DNA of 64,000 bases, from positions 124,001 through 188,000 of the forward strand of contig CAWDAK010000022.1 in NCBI GenBank assembly GCA_963800255.1, in the 5' to 3' direction. This stretch comes from DATFVA01 sp963800255. Its GTDB lineage: Bacteria; Bacteroidota; Ignavibacteria; Ignavibacteriales; Ignavibacteriaceae. The notes beneath the pieces were generated by a model that worked only from the letters and a program-made list of their open reading frames with translations, was not told where the DNA came from and did not search any database. Below, in pieces: positions 27,034 to 35,936 of this stretch (positions are counted from its first letter, which is position 1; each line of letters opens with the position of its first letter). Position numbers and translations under genes: made by a program.

Positions 27034-28395
27034 ATGTTTATAGATACACACGCACATTTATTTTTACCGGAATTTGAGAATGATCTTGATGAGGTCATTG
27101 AACGCGCCCGGCAGAATAAGGTAGACTACATCATAGTTCCGGCTACCGATATAGAATCGGCCAGGAAAACCCTGCAGCTTGCTGATAAATATGATCTTAT
27201 TTATGCAGCAGTGGGAGTGCATCCGCACGATACAAAAAATTGGGAAGCATCCTGGGTTCAGGAAATTGAAGAGCTTGCGAAACATCCTAAGGTAATAGCG
27301 ATAGGTGAAATAGGACTAGATTACCACTACGATTTTTCCCCTAAAGAAAAACAGGTTGAGGCCTTCAGAGCCCAGCTTGACCTTGCTGTAAAGCTGAAAC
27401 TGCCAGTAGTTATTCATAGCAGGGAATCCGACGAGGATATGATGCAAATTATATCAACATACTGCGGGAGTGACCTGCGGGCTCAGTTCCATTGCTACAA
27501 TGCCTCGCTGGAAGATGCTCTTGAATATATTAAGATGAATCATATTGTTTCTTTCACAGGCAATATCTCATTTAAGAAAAGCGGCGACCTGCGTAAAGTG
27601 CTTGCCGGGATAAGTCTGGATAAAATTCTGCTTGAAACAGATTCCCCTTTCATGACACCCGAACCTCACCGTGGTCACAGGAATGAACCTGCAAATGTTA
27701 AACTTGTGGCTGAAAAAATGGCGGAAGTTCATAATGTTAAGGTAGAAGATATTGCTAAGGTCACCTCGTTTAATGCATTCAGATTTTTCGGGATAGGCAA
27801 TAAAAATAAGATAAGCTTTACTTATCCAATTGAAAAAAATCTCTATATCAATATTACTAACAGGTGCAATGCCGACTGTTTTTTCTGCAGCCGGAAAGGC
27901 GATGCTCAGCTTCACGGTTATAATTTAAAGATGACAAAGGATGAAGAACCGCCGGCAGAAGTGTATATTCAGGAGATAGGAAACCCTGCTGATTATGAGG
28001 AAATAGTATTCTGCGGATACGGCGAGCCTACAATAAGGTGGGATGTAGTGAAGAAGATTGCCAGATATGTAAAGGATAATGGCGGAAGAACCAGGTTGAA
28101 TACAAACGGACACGGCAGCTTTATAAATAAAAGGGATATAACCCCTGAATTTAAAGGGCTGATTGATACGGTTTCAATAAGTATAAATACAGTTGAACCC
28201 AGGCAGTATGCGAAGATAATGAAACTTGATACCAGGTTCTTCAATGAGATGGTCAATTTTGCTAAGAATGTTAAACAATATACAGACAAGCTTGTTATGA
28301 GCGTTGTATCAATTGACGAGGTGGAAATAAATAAGGCAAAGGAAGTAGTTGAGAATAAGTTCGGAGCAGAATTCAGAGTACGTCCCTATTTCTAA
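27034..28395 (+). CDS. TatD nuclease fused to TatD-associated radical SAM protein
   Basis: Two enzymes in one 453-aa chain. Residues 1-255: TatD-family metal-dependent hydrolase (3'-5' DNase type) with HxH at 6-8 (DTHAHLF), GEIGLDYHYDF, HSRE, FHCYN and ETDSPFM. Residues 270-453: a radical SAM domain with the [4Fe-4S] motif CNADCFFC in NITNRCNADCFFCSRKGDA, followed by FCGYGEPTIRWDVV, TNGHG and a final VRPYF. Stand-alone radical SAM proteins encoded beside tatD are a known linked family; here they are fused by a short linker. A Gly-rich ribosome site (AAAGGGGGGAAA) precedes the start. The reaction is unknown; DNA or RNA repair/modification is a guess. Confidence 0.88.
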   Translation: MFIDTHAHLFLPEFENDLDEVIERARQNKVDYIIVPATDIESARKTLQLADKYDLIYAAVGVHPHDTKNWEASWVQEIEELAKHPKVIAIGEIGLDYHYDFSPKEKQVEAFRAQLDLAVKLKLPVVIHSRESDEDMMQIISTYCGSDLRAQFHCYNASLEDALEYIKMNHIVSFTGNISFKKSGDLRKVLAGISLDKILLETDSPFMTPEPHRGHRNEPANVKLVAEKMAEVHNVKVEDIAKVTSFNAFRFFGIGNKNKISFTYPIEKNLYINITNRCNADCFFCSRKGDAQLHGYNLKMTKDEEPPAEVYIQEIGNPADYEEIVFCGYGEPTIRWDVVKKIARYVKDNGGRTRLNTNGHGSFINKRDITPEFKGLIDTVSISINTVEPRQYAKIMKLDTRFFNEMVNFAKNVKQYTDKLVMSVVSIDEVEINKAKEVVENKFGAEFRVRPYF

Positions 28396-28396
28396 A

Positions 28397-29833
28397 ATGG
28401 CAAAAATCTTTTTACTTGTCACCGGTTTACTCTTCTTTTCATCAGACGTTTTCCCTCAGCTGAACAGGGAACAGGTTATTAGTCAGCTTGACGGGATCCT
28501 CAGCGATGATTTCTTCAAAACTACCACAATTGCTGTTGACGTTTACGATCTTACTGACGGCGAATATATTTATCAGGCGAACGAACATAAACTGCTTAAC
28601 CCCGCTTCAAATATGAAGCTGCTTACTTCGGCTGCAGGACTAGTTTTTCTTGGTCCGGCTTATAACTTTGTAACTTCGCTTCAGTATACCGGAGAAATTG
28701 TTAATCATATTCTTTATGGCGATCTGTATGTTGTAGGCGGTTTCGACCCCGTTTTCAGTACAGATGACCTTAATAAATTTCTAAATGATTTAAGGAAATC
28801 CGGTATTAAGGAAATAAGCGGGAATATTTACGGGGATGTTTCTAAAAAGGATTCATTATTCTGGGGATGGGGCTGGATGTGGGATGATGATCCTTCAACT
28901 GATGCACCTTATCTTTCAGCCCTTAATATCAACAGCAATTCAATGGACGTTTATGTTACAGGATCGGTTCAGGGTGAGAAACCGCATGTAACAACTGACC
29001 CTGAGACCGGATACGTAAATATCATTAACACGGCGGTCACTTCTTCCGTTGAACCTCAGAAAATAAGAATAACCAGGGACTGGCGGAACAGGAAGAATGA
29101 CATATACGTTTCGGGTTATATCCTCCCTCCGCAATTTACAAGTGAAGATACGGTTGAGAACAGTGTTAACATATATAGACCCGATTTATACTTCCTGAAC
29201 CTTTTTAAGGAACACCTTGTAAAAAACGGAATAAAAATTCCAGGAGAAATTATTCTTAAGAAAATGCCGGCTTCATCAAAATGGCTCTCAGTTATCAGCA
29301 GACAGTATGATTCAGTGATCCCTTATATGAATAAGCGAAGCGATAACCTGAGTGCGGAAATGGTTCTCTATTCTCTTGCTGCCTCATTCAATATTTACCC
29401 GGTTACTGCCCGGCAGGGAATTAATGTAATTGATTCATTGCTGACTATTTCAGGTGTATTAAAGAATAATTATATACTTGCTGACGGCTCGGGTGTTTCA
29501 CGCTACAATCTTGTTAGTGCTGAACAGATACTGAGTGTGTTAAAGTATATGTATTCTGCTGATCCCTATATTTTTAATATATTCCTAAAATCTCTTCCCC
29601 TGGCAGGAGTTGACGGGACCCTGTCAAAAAGAATGAATGATACAGATGCAGCAGGGAAAGTATATGCAAAAACCGGAACACTGAGAGGAGTGAGCTGTCT
29701 TTCAGGTTATGTAAAAACAAAAAATGATCATCTGCTGGCTTTCTCCATACTGGAACAGAACTTCCTCGACCAGACAGCCTACGCAAGGTTTATACAGGAT
29801 AAAATTTGCCAGGTTCTCGCTGAGTATAAGTAA
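28397..29833 (+). CDS. dacB: D-alanyl-D-alanine carboxypeptidase/endopeptidase (PBP4, S13 family)
   Basis: Periplasmic penicillin-binding protein that trims peptidoglycan peptides and cleaves cross-links. The open frame reaches back to 28349 inside the TatD fusion, but Met at 28397, one base after that stop, gives a proper signal peptide (MAKIFLLVTGLLFFSSDVFPQ). Active-site motifs of S13 enzymes are present: SxxK at 71-74 (NPASNMKLL), SxN in DGSGVSRYN (about residue 372) and KTG in YAKTGTLRG (about 425). 478 aa fits PBP4. Confidence 0.93.
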   Translation: MAKIFLLVTGLLFFSSDVFPQLNREQVISQLDGILSDDFFKTTTIAVDVYDLTDGEYIYQANEHKLLNPASNMKLLTSAAGLVFLGPAYNFVTSLQYTGEIVNHILYGDLYVVGGFDPVFSTDDLNKFLNDLRKSGIKEISGNIYGDVSKKDSLFWGWGWMWDDDPSTDAPYLSALNINSNSMDVYVTGSVQGEKPHVTTDPETGYVNIINTAVTSSVEPQKIRITRDWRNRKNDIYVSGYILPPQFTSEDTVENSVNIYRPDLYFLNLFKEHLVKNGIKIPGEIILKKMPASSKWLSVISRQYDSVIPYMNKRSDNLSAEMVLYSLAASFNIYPVTARQGINVIDSLLTISGVLKNNYILADGSGVSRYNLVSAEQILSVLKYMYSADPYIFNIFLKSLPLAGVDGTLSKRMNDTDAAGKVYAKTGTLRGVSCLSGYVKTKNDHLLAFSILEQNFLDQTAYARFIQDKICQVLAEYK

Positions 29834-29896
29834 ATGGTTTTATATCCTGCCCGAATTCTATTACTTTAGTTTTTTTAATTCTTGTCTGCATTTATA

Positions 29897-30883
29897 ATGA
29901 AGCTTAAATATATATTTCTGCTGTTTTTTGCTGCTGTGCTTATCTCAGGGTGTGAGAAGAAAGAGGATAATAATATTACCCGTCCCGCTTTTGAGATTCA
30001 GAAAACCGATAGTATTCCTTCATTTAACGGAGCGAATGCTTATGCGATGACAAAAGCCCAGGTTGATTTCGGACCAAGAAACCCGGGATCTGCGGGACAT
30101 GCGCTGACTTTATCATTCCTCCTTAACGAACTGAACAGGTACGCAGACGAAGTAAAGCAGCAGTCTTTTACCTATCCCGGTTATAATGAACAGTTAAACC
30201 TTACCAATATTATAGCCCGGTACAATCCAGATAATAAAAACCGGATAATGATTTGTGCTCATTGGGATACACGTCCGAGGTCAGAGCATTCAAAAGACAG
30301 CACAAAACGCAGCCAGCCCGTTTTAGGCGCTAATGACGGGGCAAGCGGCTGCGGAGTTATACTTGAACTTGCGCGGATACTAGGTGAGAAAAAATTAAAT
30401 GTGGGTGTTGACTTCGTACTTCTTGATGGCGAGGATTATGGAAAAGAAAATGATCTGGATAATTATTGCCTGGGTTCAAAATACTATTCTGTAAACCTTC
30501 CCGACGGAGTTTATCCGCAATTTGCCATCCTCCTTGACATGGTAGGAGATAAAGATGCAGTGTTTATGAAGGAAGCTGCGTCTGCAGAATTCGCTCCCGA
30601 TGTTGTTAACACCATTTGGAATATAGCCTCACAGGTGAATGCTTCTGCGTTCATCCCAAGGCGGGGAGCATCTATATATGACGACCATATACCGTTAAAC
30701 CAGGCGGGCATAAAGTCCGTTGATATTATTGATGCAGAACTTGTCGGAGCTGATACTCCAGTTGAGAGACGGAATTACTGGCATTCTGATAAAGATACAA
30801 TGGAGAATATTTCAGCTGAAACATTACAGCAGGTAGGGAACGTGCTTGTAAGCCTTCTTTATTCAATACACTTTAATACCTAG
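29897..30883 (+). CDS. M28-family zinc peptidase lipoprotein (glutaminyl cyclase-like)
   Basis: Lipoprotein: Met at 29897 gives lipobox LISGC (C19); an earlier TTG in frame is less likely. The catalytic domain has all metal-site motifs of M28 peptidases: CAHWDTRP (His, Asp), GANDGASGCG (bridging Asp), LLDGEDYG (Glu), LLDMVGDKDA (Asp) and IYDDHIPLNQAG (His). The size (328 aa) and motif spacing resemble bacterial glutaminyl-peptide cyclotransferases as well as aminopeptidases, so either N-terminal pyroglutamate formation or peptide trimming is possible. prmA starts right at its end with no gap. Confidence 0.87.
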   Translation: MKLKYIFLLFFAAVLISGCEKKEDNNITRPAFEIQKTDSIPSFNGANAYAMTKAQVDFGPRNPGSAGHALTLSFLLNELNRYADEVKQQSFTYPGYNEQLNLTNIIARYNPDNKNRIMICAHWDTRPRSEHSKDSTKRSQPVLGANDGASGCGVILELARILGEKKLNVGVDFVLLDGEDYGKENDLDNYCLGSKYYSVNLPDGVYPQFAILLDMVGDKDAVFMKEAASAEFAPDVVNTIWNIASQVNASAFIPRRGASIYDDHIPLNQAGIKSVDIIDAELVGADTPVERRNYWHSDKDTMENISAETLQQVGNVLVSLLYSIHFNT

Positions 30884-31732
30884 ATGAAAAAATACAGAGA
30901 ATTCTTAATAACCGCTGAACCTTTTAACTCTGAACTGCTTTCAGGCAATTTATGGGAACTGGATATTACCGGCATAAATGAAGATGTTAATTGCCTGCGT
31001 GTATTTGCGGATATTGATAGCAAACTGAATTCAGAAGTAATAAACTCACAGCTTGAAAAATTAAAATCTGAAAACCTCCTTCGTGAATTTAAGGTAGAAG
31101 AATCTGTACTTGAGGAAAAAAACTGGAACGAGGAATGGGAGAAGTCCCTTAACGTTATCCAGGTTTCTGACAAACTTGTGATCAAGCCTTCCTCCAAAAC
31201 TTATGAGAAGAAGAATGATGAGATCATTATTACAATCGATCCTAAAATGTCTTTCGGGACAGGAGAGCACCAGACAACTAAATTAGTGGCAAGGCTGCTT
31301 GAAAAGTATGTGACAAATGGTATGAGAATTCTTGATGCAGGTACAGGAACCGGAATATTAGCAATTGCTGCTGTAAAACTTGGAGCTACAGGTGCAATTG
31401 CGTTCGATAATGATGAATGGTGTTATGAAAATGCTAAAGAAAACACTGCAATAAATGATGTATCAGAAGAGATAGATATAAGGATAGGGGAGATAGACAT
31501 TGTTCCGGAAAAGAATTTCGATATGATCCTTGCGAACATACAGAAGAATATTCTTCTTAAACTTTCCGGAGAATTTTCCGGCAGAATTAAGGAGAAGGGT
31601 ATAATACTATTATCAGGACTCCTAATTGATGATGAAGATGAAATACTTTCGGAGTATGCTTCAAAAGGATTTACTCACCTTGAAACTATTAAGCTGGACG
31701 ACTGGATAGCTCTTAGTTTAGTAAAATCCTGA
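30884..31732 (+). CDS. prmA: Ribosomal protein L11 methyltransferase PrmA
   Basis: AdoMet-dependent enzyme that methylates lysines and the N-terminus of ribosomal protein L11. N-terminal substrate-recognition half with NWNEEWEKSL, then the methyltransferase fold with MSFGTGEHQTTKLVARLLE, the AdoMet loop ILDAGTGTGILAIAAVKLGA and the catalytic-loop ILANIQKNILL. 282 aa is normal. The start abuts the M28 peptidase stop; the gene ends 4 bases before a convergent amidohydrolase gene. Confidence 0.94.
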   Translation: MKKYREFLITAEPFNSELLSGNLWELDITGINEDVNCLRVFADIDSKLNSEVINSQLEKLKSENLLREFKVEESVLEEKNWNEEWEKSLNVIQVSDKLVIKPSSKTYEKKNDEIIITIDPKMSFGTGEHQTTKLVARLLEKYVTNGMRILDAGTGTGILAIAAVKLGATGAIAFDNDEWCYENAKENTAINDVSEEIDIRIGEIDIVPEKNFDMILANIQKNILLKLSGEFSGRIKEKGIILLSGLLIDDEDEILSEYASKGFTHLETIKLDDWIALSLVKS

Positions 31733-31736
31733 AACA

Positions 31737-33438
31737 TTATTCTGTGTAGACAATATTACCGCCTACAATGGTCATCAAAGCTTTTACATCTTTTATTTTT
31801 ACGGGATCAATAGTAAGCAGGTTGTCGCTTAGAACAACAAAATCCGCAAACTTACCCGTTTCAATACTGCCCTTTTCCGTTTCAGTGAACTCAGCATATG
31901 CACTATTAAGAGTATAGCATTTTATTGCTTCCCTGATACTTATCTTCTGTTCAGGAATCCAGCCGTCGGGATTTTTTCCGTCAACCGTCCTGCGTGTAAC
32001 AGCAGCATACAAAGTGAGGAAGGGATCAATTGTTACCACCGGCCAGTCGGTTCCAAAACAGACCATTGCCTTGCTCTCAAGGAAAGATTTATACGGGTGT
32101 GTATATTTTGTCCTGTCTTTGCCGATCCGTTTTACCGCCCAGGCTCCATCTTCAATTGCATGTGTAGGCTGAACGCTGGCAATTACGCCTATATCAGCAA
32201 ACCGTGGGATATCTGCAGGTTTAATATGCTGGGCATGTTCGATCCTGAACCTTCTGTCCCATTCGGGATTTTCAGCTTTTATTTTCCCGTACAAATCAAG
32301 CATATATGAATTTGCCCTGTCTCCGATTGCGTGAGTTGATACCTGAATATGATTCCGGTCGGCGTCTGAGGCCCATTTTTTAAGTACTCCGTCAAGGATA
32401 ATGTCGTTCGGAAGTCCCGTATTTGTTATATCACCTTCATATGGTTCAAAAAACCATGCCGTACTTGAGCCGAGAGATCCATCAGAAAAAGCTTTAACCG
32501 CACCCCGCTTAAGAAAGTCATCTCCGGAACCAGCTTTAATATCGTTCTTAACAAGGTAAGGATAATCATCTATGGGCCATCTTATAGAAATCCTGCACGT
32601 TAGTTTGTTTTCTGACTCAAGTCTTTCATAAGCCTCAAAAGCGGGTGTTTCCTCAAGTGAAAATATATCCTGTACGCTGGTAATCCCGAACCTGCGTGCT
32701 TCTTTAAGGGAAGTAAGAGCAGCTTCATAAAAGTCATCAACACTATGATCAGGTATAACGTCAAACATCAGGTTCATCGCATTATCTTTAAGTATGCCTG
32801 TTGGTTCTCCTGTATTGGGATCTTTATCTATTTTGCCGCCTTCAGGATCAGGAGTTTTTCGGTTTATACCTGCCAGTTCAAGAGCTTTTGAGTTAGCAAG
32901 GCCGAGGTGACCGTCCATGCGGCTGACAAAAACAGGGGTTTCACCGGTAATATCATCGATGTCATTTTTTGAAGGGAGTTCCTGAACGTCCCAGGCTTCG
33001 TGATCCCACCTGCCGCCTGTTACCCATTTGCCGGAGAATATTTTTCAGATACTCGGATAATATTTGTCTGAACTCTTCAATAGATTTCGCAGGACGGAGG
33101 TCAATCCCCATCAGGTAAAAACCTCCCCCGAGGAAGTGGAGATGTGCATCGTTAAAACCAGGCATCATAAACTTTCCGCCCAGGTCTATAACTTCTGTTG
33201 ACTCATCGATTCTGTTTTTAACCTCTTCATTAGTCCCGACAAAAACTATCCTGCCGTTATTTGTTAAAACCGCTTCTGCTTCAGGCTGTTTCTCGTTAAC
33301 GGTATATATAATCCCGTTTATAAATGCTTTCTTCTGTCCGGCAGTATTTGTCGTCATAATTAAAATAGTACTGGTTATTAGCAAAAATAATTTGAGCAGC
33401 ATATTCCATCCTGCTTTCAGTTTAACTGGCTTATACAC
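31737..33438 (-). CDS. Secreted YtcJ-like amidohydrolase (one extra base near 33043)
   Basis: Metal-dependent hydrolase of the amidohydrolase superfamily (YtcJ/amidohydrolase 3). An N-terminal hydrophobic segment (MLLKLFLLITSTILIM) suggests export; Met at 33402 may be the real start. Metal motifs are FNDAHLHFLGG (HxH), STHAIGDRA, RIEHAQH and CFGTDWPV. The frame breaks after LSEYLK: a run of five A at 33041-33045 should be four, which restores LKIFSGKWVTGGRWDHEAW leading into the second part, which begins VSRMDGHLGLANS. The corrected protein is 566 aa. Broken as given, but the fix is exact. Substrate not known. Confidence 0.85.
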
Positions 33439-33474
33439 TAATATAAAAAAACAGGGAGGATAAAAGAAATGAGT

Positions 33475-33499
33475 GCAGCCCGGAAGGTATCCGGACTGC
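33475..33499 (-). terminator. Hairpin downstream of the delta-60 T9SS protein
   Basis: Read on the minus strand: GCAG-T-CCGGA-TACCT-TCCGG-G-CTGC, nine base pairs with one internal mismatch, 12 bases after the stop, followed by a T-rich stretch (CATTTCTTTTA). A plausible intrinsic terminator for the gene at 33512-35104. Confidence 0.55.
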
Positions 33500-33511
33500 C
33501 TTAAGGATGGT

Positions 33512-35104
33512 CTATCTCAGTAGAATCATTTTCTTCACTTCGCTGAATTCTCCATTTTTTAAATGGTAGAAATATACACCGCTGCTGAGAGATGATGCAT
33601 TAAAACTCACCGTATGAATGCCCGCCTGCATTATATTATTTGCAAGCGTTGATATTTCATTACCCAACACGTCATAAATTTTTAGTGAAACAAATGATGT
33701 TCGGCCTATATTAAAACTAATTGTGGTGGATGGATTAAATGGGTTTGGATAGTTTTGAAAAAGCTCTATCCTGTCCGGCTGCAGGGAAGAATGTTCTACT
33801 ATTCCCGTAGCCTGGTTTGTAATTCGTGATATTATGAAATTGCCTGCATTTTGCGTCAAATCTCTGCCTGTAACAATGATATCACCGTTCGGGAGAGGAA
33901 TGAGATCAGTCAGGTAGTGAGTCCCGGCATTATTATTAAGGTTGAGCATAATCTTTCCATCTGGGGCAAAAGATGTATCAGGTGAGCCGTCCGGATTAAG
34001 TCTTGCCAGGCCACACTGATTTCCGGTCTTCCCGGCAATTAATATTTTTTCATTCAGATCGACTTTCAGTTTATATGCCACAGCATCGGTGCCGAAGTTA
34101 ATATCAGTTCTGCCATTAATACCGAATGATAAATCCAATGAACCATCAGTTAAAAACCGGAAAACCGAAAACTGGTATATATTATTAACGTCAAGCGTTG
34201 TCCCTGACATTAAGATTTTTCCTTCAGCCGTCAGTGCCAATGATTCTCCTGCTGTGCCGTTATACTGGGCAGGAATACCGGTTTCTATATATCCGGTCCC
34301 TCCGAAAGTGCTGTCCCTGTTACCCAGGCTGTCCATTTTACCCAGGACAAATTGTTCTATTCCATTAACTAAAGTAACGCTGGCCATGACTATTCCAGTA
34401 TCCTGTAAAAACAAAACAGCAACAGGGTGAAATGCTAAGCTCTCTACTATTCTAGCTTTGCCCATATTACCAAAGCTGGTATCAATCTGCCCGCCTGGAA
34501 GGAAGCGCATTGCTCCAAACCCCGATACACCCCCGTTGATGTTACCTGTACAACTTCCGGCAGCCAATATTTTACCGTCATTCTGAACTGATACCCCATA
34601 GAATTCTCCGCTTGATATATTATCGTATCGCAATACAATTTTTCCCGAATCTCCAAAGGAAGTATCCAAACCGCCATTGGGGTCAAAACGATATAAGGCG
34701 GGAATTATCTGACTGCCTCCATTTCCCACAGCTTCCGTACCCGCAGCAACAATTTTTCCATCTGTCTGGAGTTCAATGTCGCGAGCCTGATCTCTCAGCA
34801 CAAAATGAAGCAGGACCTTTCCGCCGGTACCAAAACCCAGTGTATCCGGATGGCCGTTTGGGAGAAGTTGTGACATTGAAATGAAGTAATCAAATGAGTT
34901 CTCACTCTTCCCGGCAGTTAAAATTTTATCATCCGGTAAGAGTATTATATCGTTCGGAGAATCTGAGAAATTAGGACCAAAATCAACCGTAGTGATTCCG
35001 TCGTTCCCAAAATTTGGATCGGGAGCATATTGCGAATATGAAACCGCGGTGAGGATGAGACTAAATAACCCGCATCTGAACAAAGATATAACCTTGCCTA
35101 ACAT
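33512..35104 (-). CDS. Delta-60 repeat secreted protein with T9SS sorting domain
   Basis: 530 aa. Signal peptide (ends VSYSQ, about residue 25), then about seven delta-60 repeats, each with the pattern 'LDTSFGDSGKIV...iavQ.DGKIl.aG' (for example NPDTSFAPDGKIML, VDLNEKILIAGK), which build a predicted beta-propeller. It ends in a T9SS type A sorting domain (FQNYPNPFNPSTTISF ... SEVKKMILLR). Surface or secreted protein with no clear enzymatic motif. The gene stands alone between a terminator and a regulator. Confidence 0.88.
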   Translation of the reverse strand: MLGKVISLFRCGLFSLILTAVSYSQYAPDPNFGNDGITTVDFGPNFSDSPNDIILLPDDKILTAGKSENSFDYFISMSQLLPNGHPDTLGFGTGGKVLLHFVLRDQARDIELQTDGKIVAAGTEAVGNGGSQIIPALYRFDPNGGLDTSFGDSGKIVLRYDNISSGEFYGVSVQNDGKILAAGSCTGNINGGVSGFGAMRFLPGGQIDTSFGNMGKARIVESLAFHPVAVLFLQDTGIVMASVTLVNGIEQFVLGKMDSLGNRDSTFGGTGYIETGIPAQYNGTAGESLALTAEGKILMSGTTLDVNNIYQFSVFRFLTDGSLDLSFGINGRTDINFGTDAVAYKLKVDLNEKILIAGKTGNQCGLARLNPDGSPDTSFAPDGKIMLNLNNNAGTHYLTDLIPLPNGDIIVTGRDLTQNAGNFIISRITNQATGIVEHSSLQPDRIELFQNYPNPFNPSTTISFNIGRTSFVSLKIYDVLGNEISTLANNIMQAGIHTVSFNASSLSSGVYFYHLKNGEFSEVKKMILLR

Positions 35105-35253
35105 AATTCACCTGTTAATTTATTTGAAGTTTTGTTCATATGAAGACAGGAATAGTTTTAAACATTCCTGAATAAAATCTTAAAAAATTTGTGGAATCCT
35201 TTATTGATTCTATTAAACAGACGGGTTTGTTACAACTGCATAAAGATGCGGGT

Positions 35254-35883
35254 TTAGATTTCCCCTTTTAGCGATTTGCTTATTACTTCGGCTTTTGAAT
35301 TTACGTGAAGTTTTCTGTAGATGTTTCGGATATGGAAACGAATTGTATCAATAGAAATCTTAAGTTTATCTGCTGCAAGTTTGTAGCTTAAACCTTCAAC
35401 AAGTGCCTGCACAACTTCGTTTTCTTTTTGTGTTAATCCTGATTTATATCCTTCCGGTTTAGAAGGATTAAAATATTCAACTACTCTCCTTGCGATTTCA
35501 GGCGACATAGGCGAGCCTCCGCTGTCAAGAACTTCAATGGCTCTCTTTATTTCTTCGAGCGGGGTGTTTTTAAGCAGGTACCCGGTAGCACCAGCACAAA
35601 GTGAACTGAAAATCCTTGTGGCGTCGTTATAAACTGTTAGCATTATAATATTTAAGTCAGGGTATTCTTTCCTTAATATTTTTATACCGTTTATGCCTGA
35701 AATTCCAGGGAGGCCGATATCAGCCAGTACAACATCAAGTGGTCCACTCTTTATTAACCCGGGCAAAAACTCCTCGAAGCTGCCGCTGGCAATTTCACAG
35801 ATAAAATTATCCTGGTTGTTCAGAAAATTACAGAGTCCCTCCCGGATTATTTCATCATCTTCAACTATACCTATTCGTATCAT
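35254..35883 (-). CDS. NarL/LuxR-family response regulator
   Basis: 209 aa. Receiver domain with EDDE at 8-11, phospho-acceptor in VVLADIGLPG (about D55) and LKNTP; LuxR-type HTH at about 145-205 (GLTQKENEVVQALVEGLSYK, then DTIRFHIRNIYRKLHVNSKAEVI). It lies 53 bases downstream of the giant propeller kinase and is very likely its partner. A short GCATAAAGATGC repeat occurs on both flanks (35239 and 35920). Confidence 0.94.
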   Translation of the reverse strand: MIRIGIVEDDEIIREGLCNFLNNQDNFICEIASGSFEEFLPGLIKSGPLDVVLADIGLPGISGINGIKILRKEYPDLNIIMLTVYNDATRIFSSLCAGATGYLLKNTPLEEIKRAIEVLDSGGSPMSPEIARRVVEYFNPSKPEGYKSGLTQKENEVVQALVEGLSYKLAADKLKISIDTIRFHIRNIYRKLHVNSKAEVISKSLKGEI

Positions 35884-35936
35884 AATTAATTCTAGTTAAT
35901 TGGGTCGACATCTTAAACCGCATAAAGATGCAGGTA

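Noticed and set aside
28349..28396. Longer N-terminus for the PBP4-type peptidase inside the TatD fusion gene
   Set aside because: Met at 28397, one base after the upstream stop, gives a normal signal peptide; the longer form would bury it.
33035..33060. Programmed +1 frameshift in the amidohydrolase and the other split genes
   Set aside because: No shared slippery codon, no stimulatory structure, and unrelated genes are affected; random base insertion is simpler.
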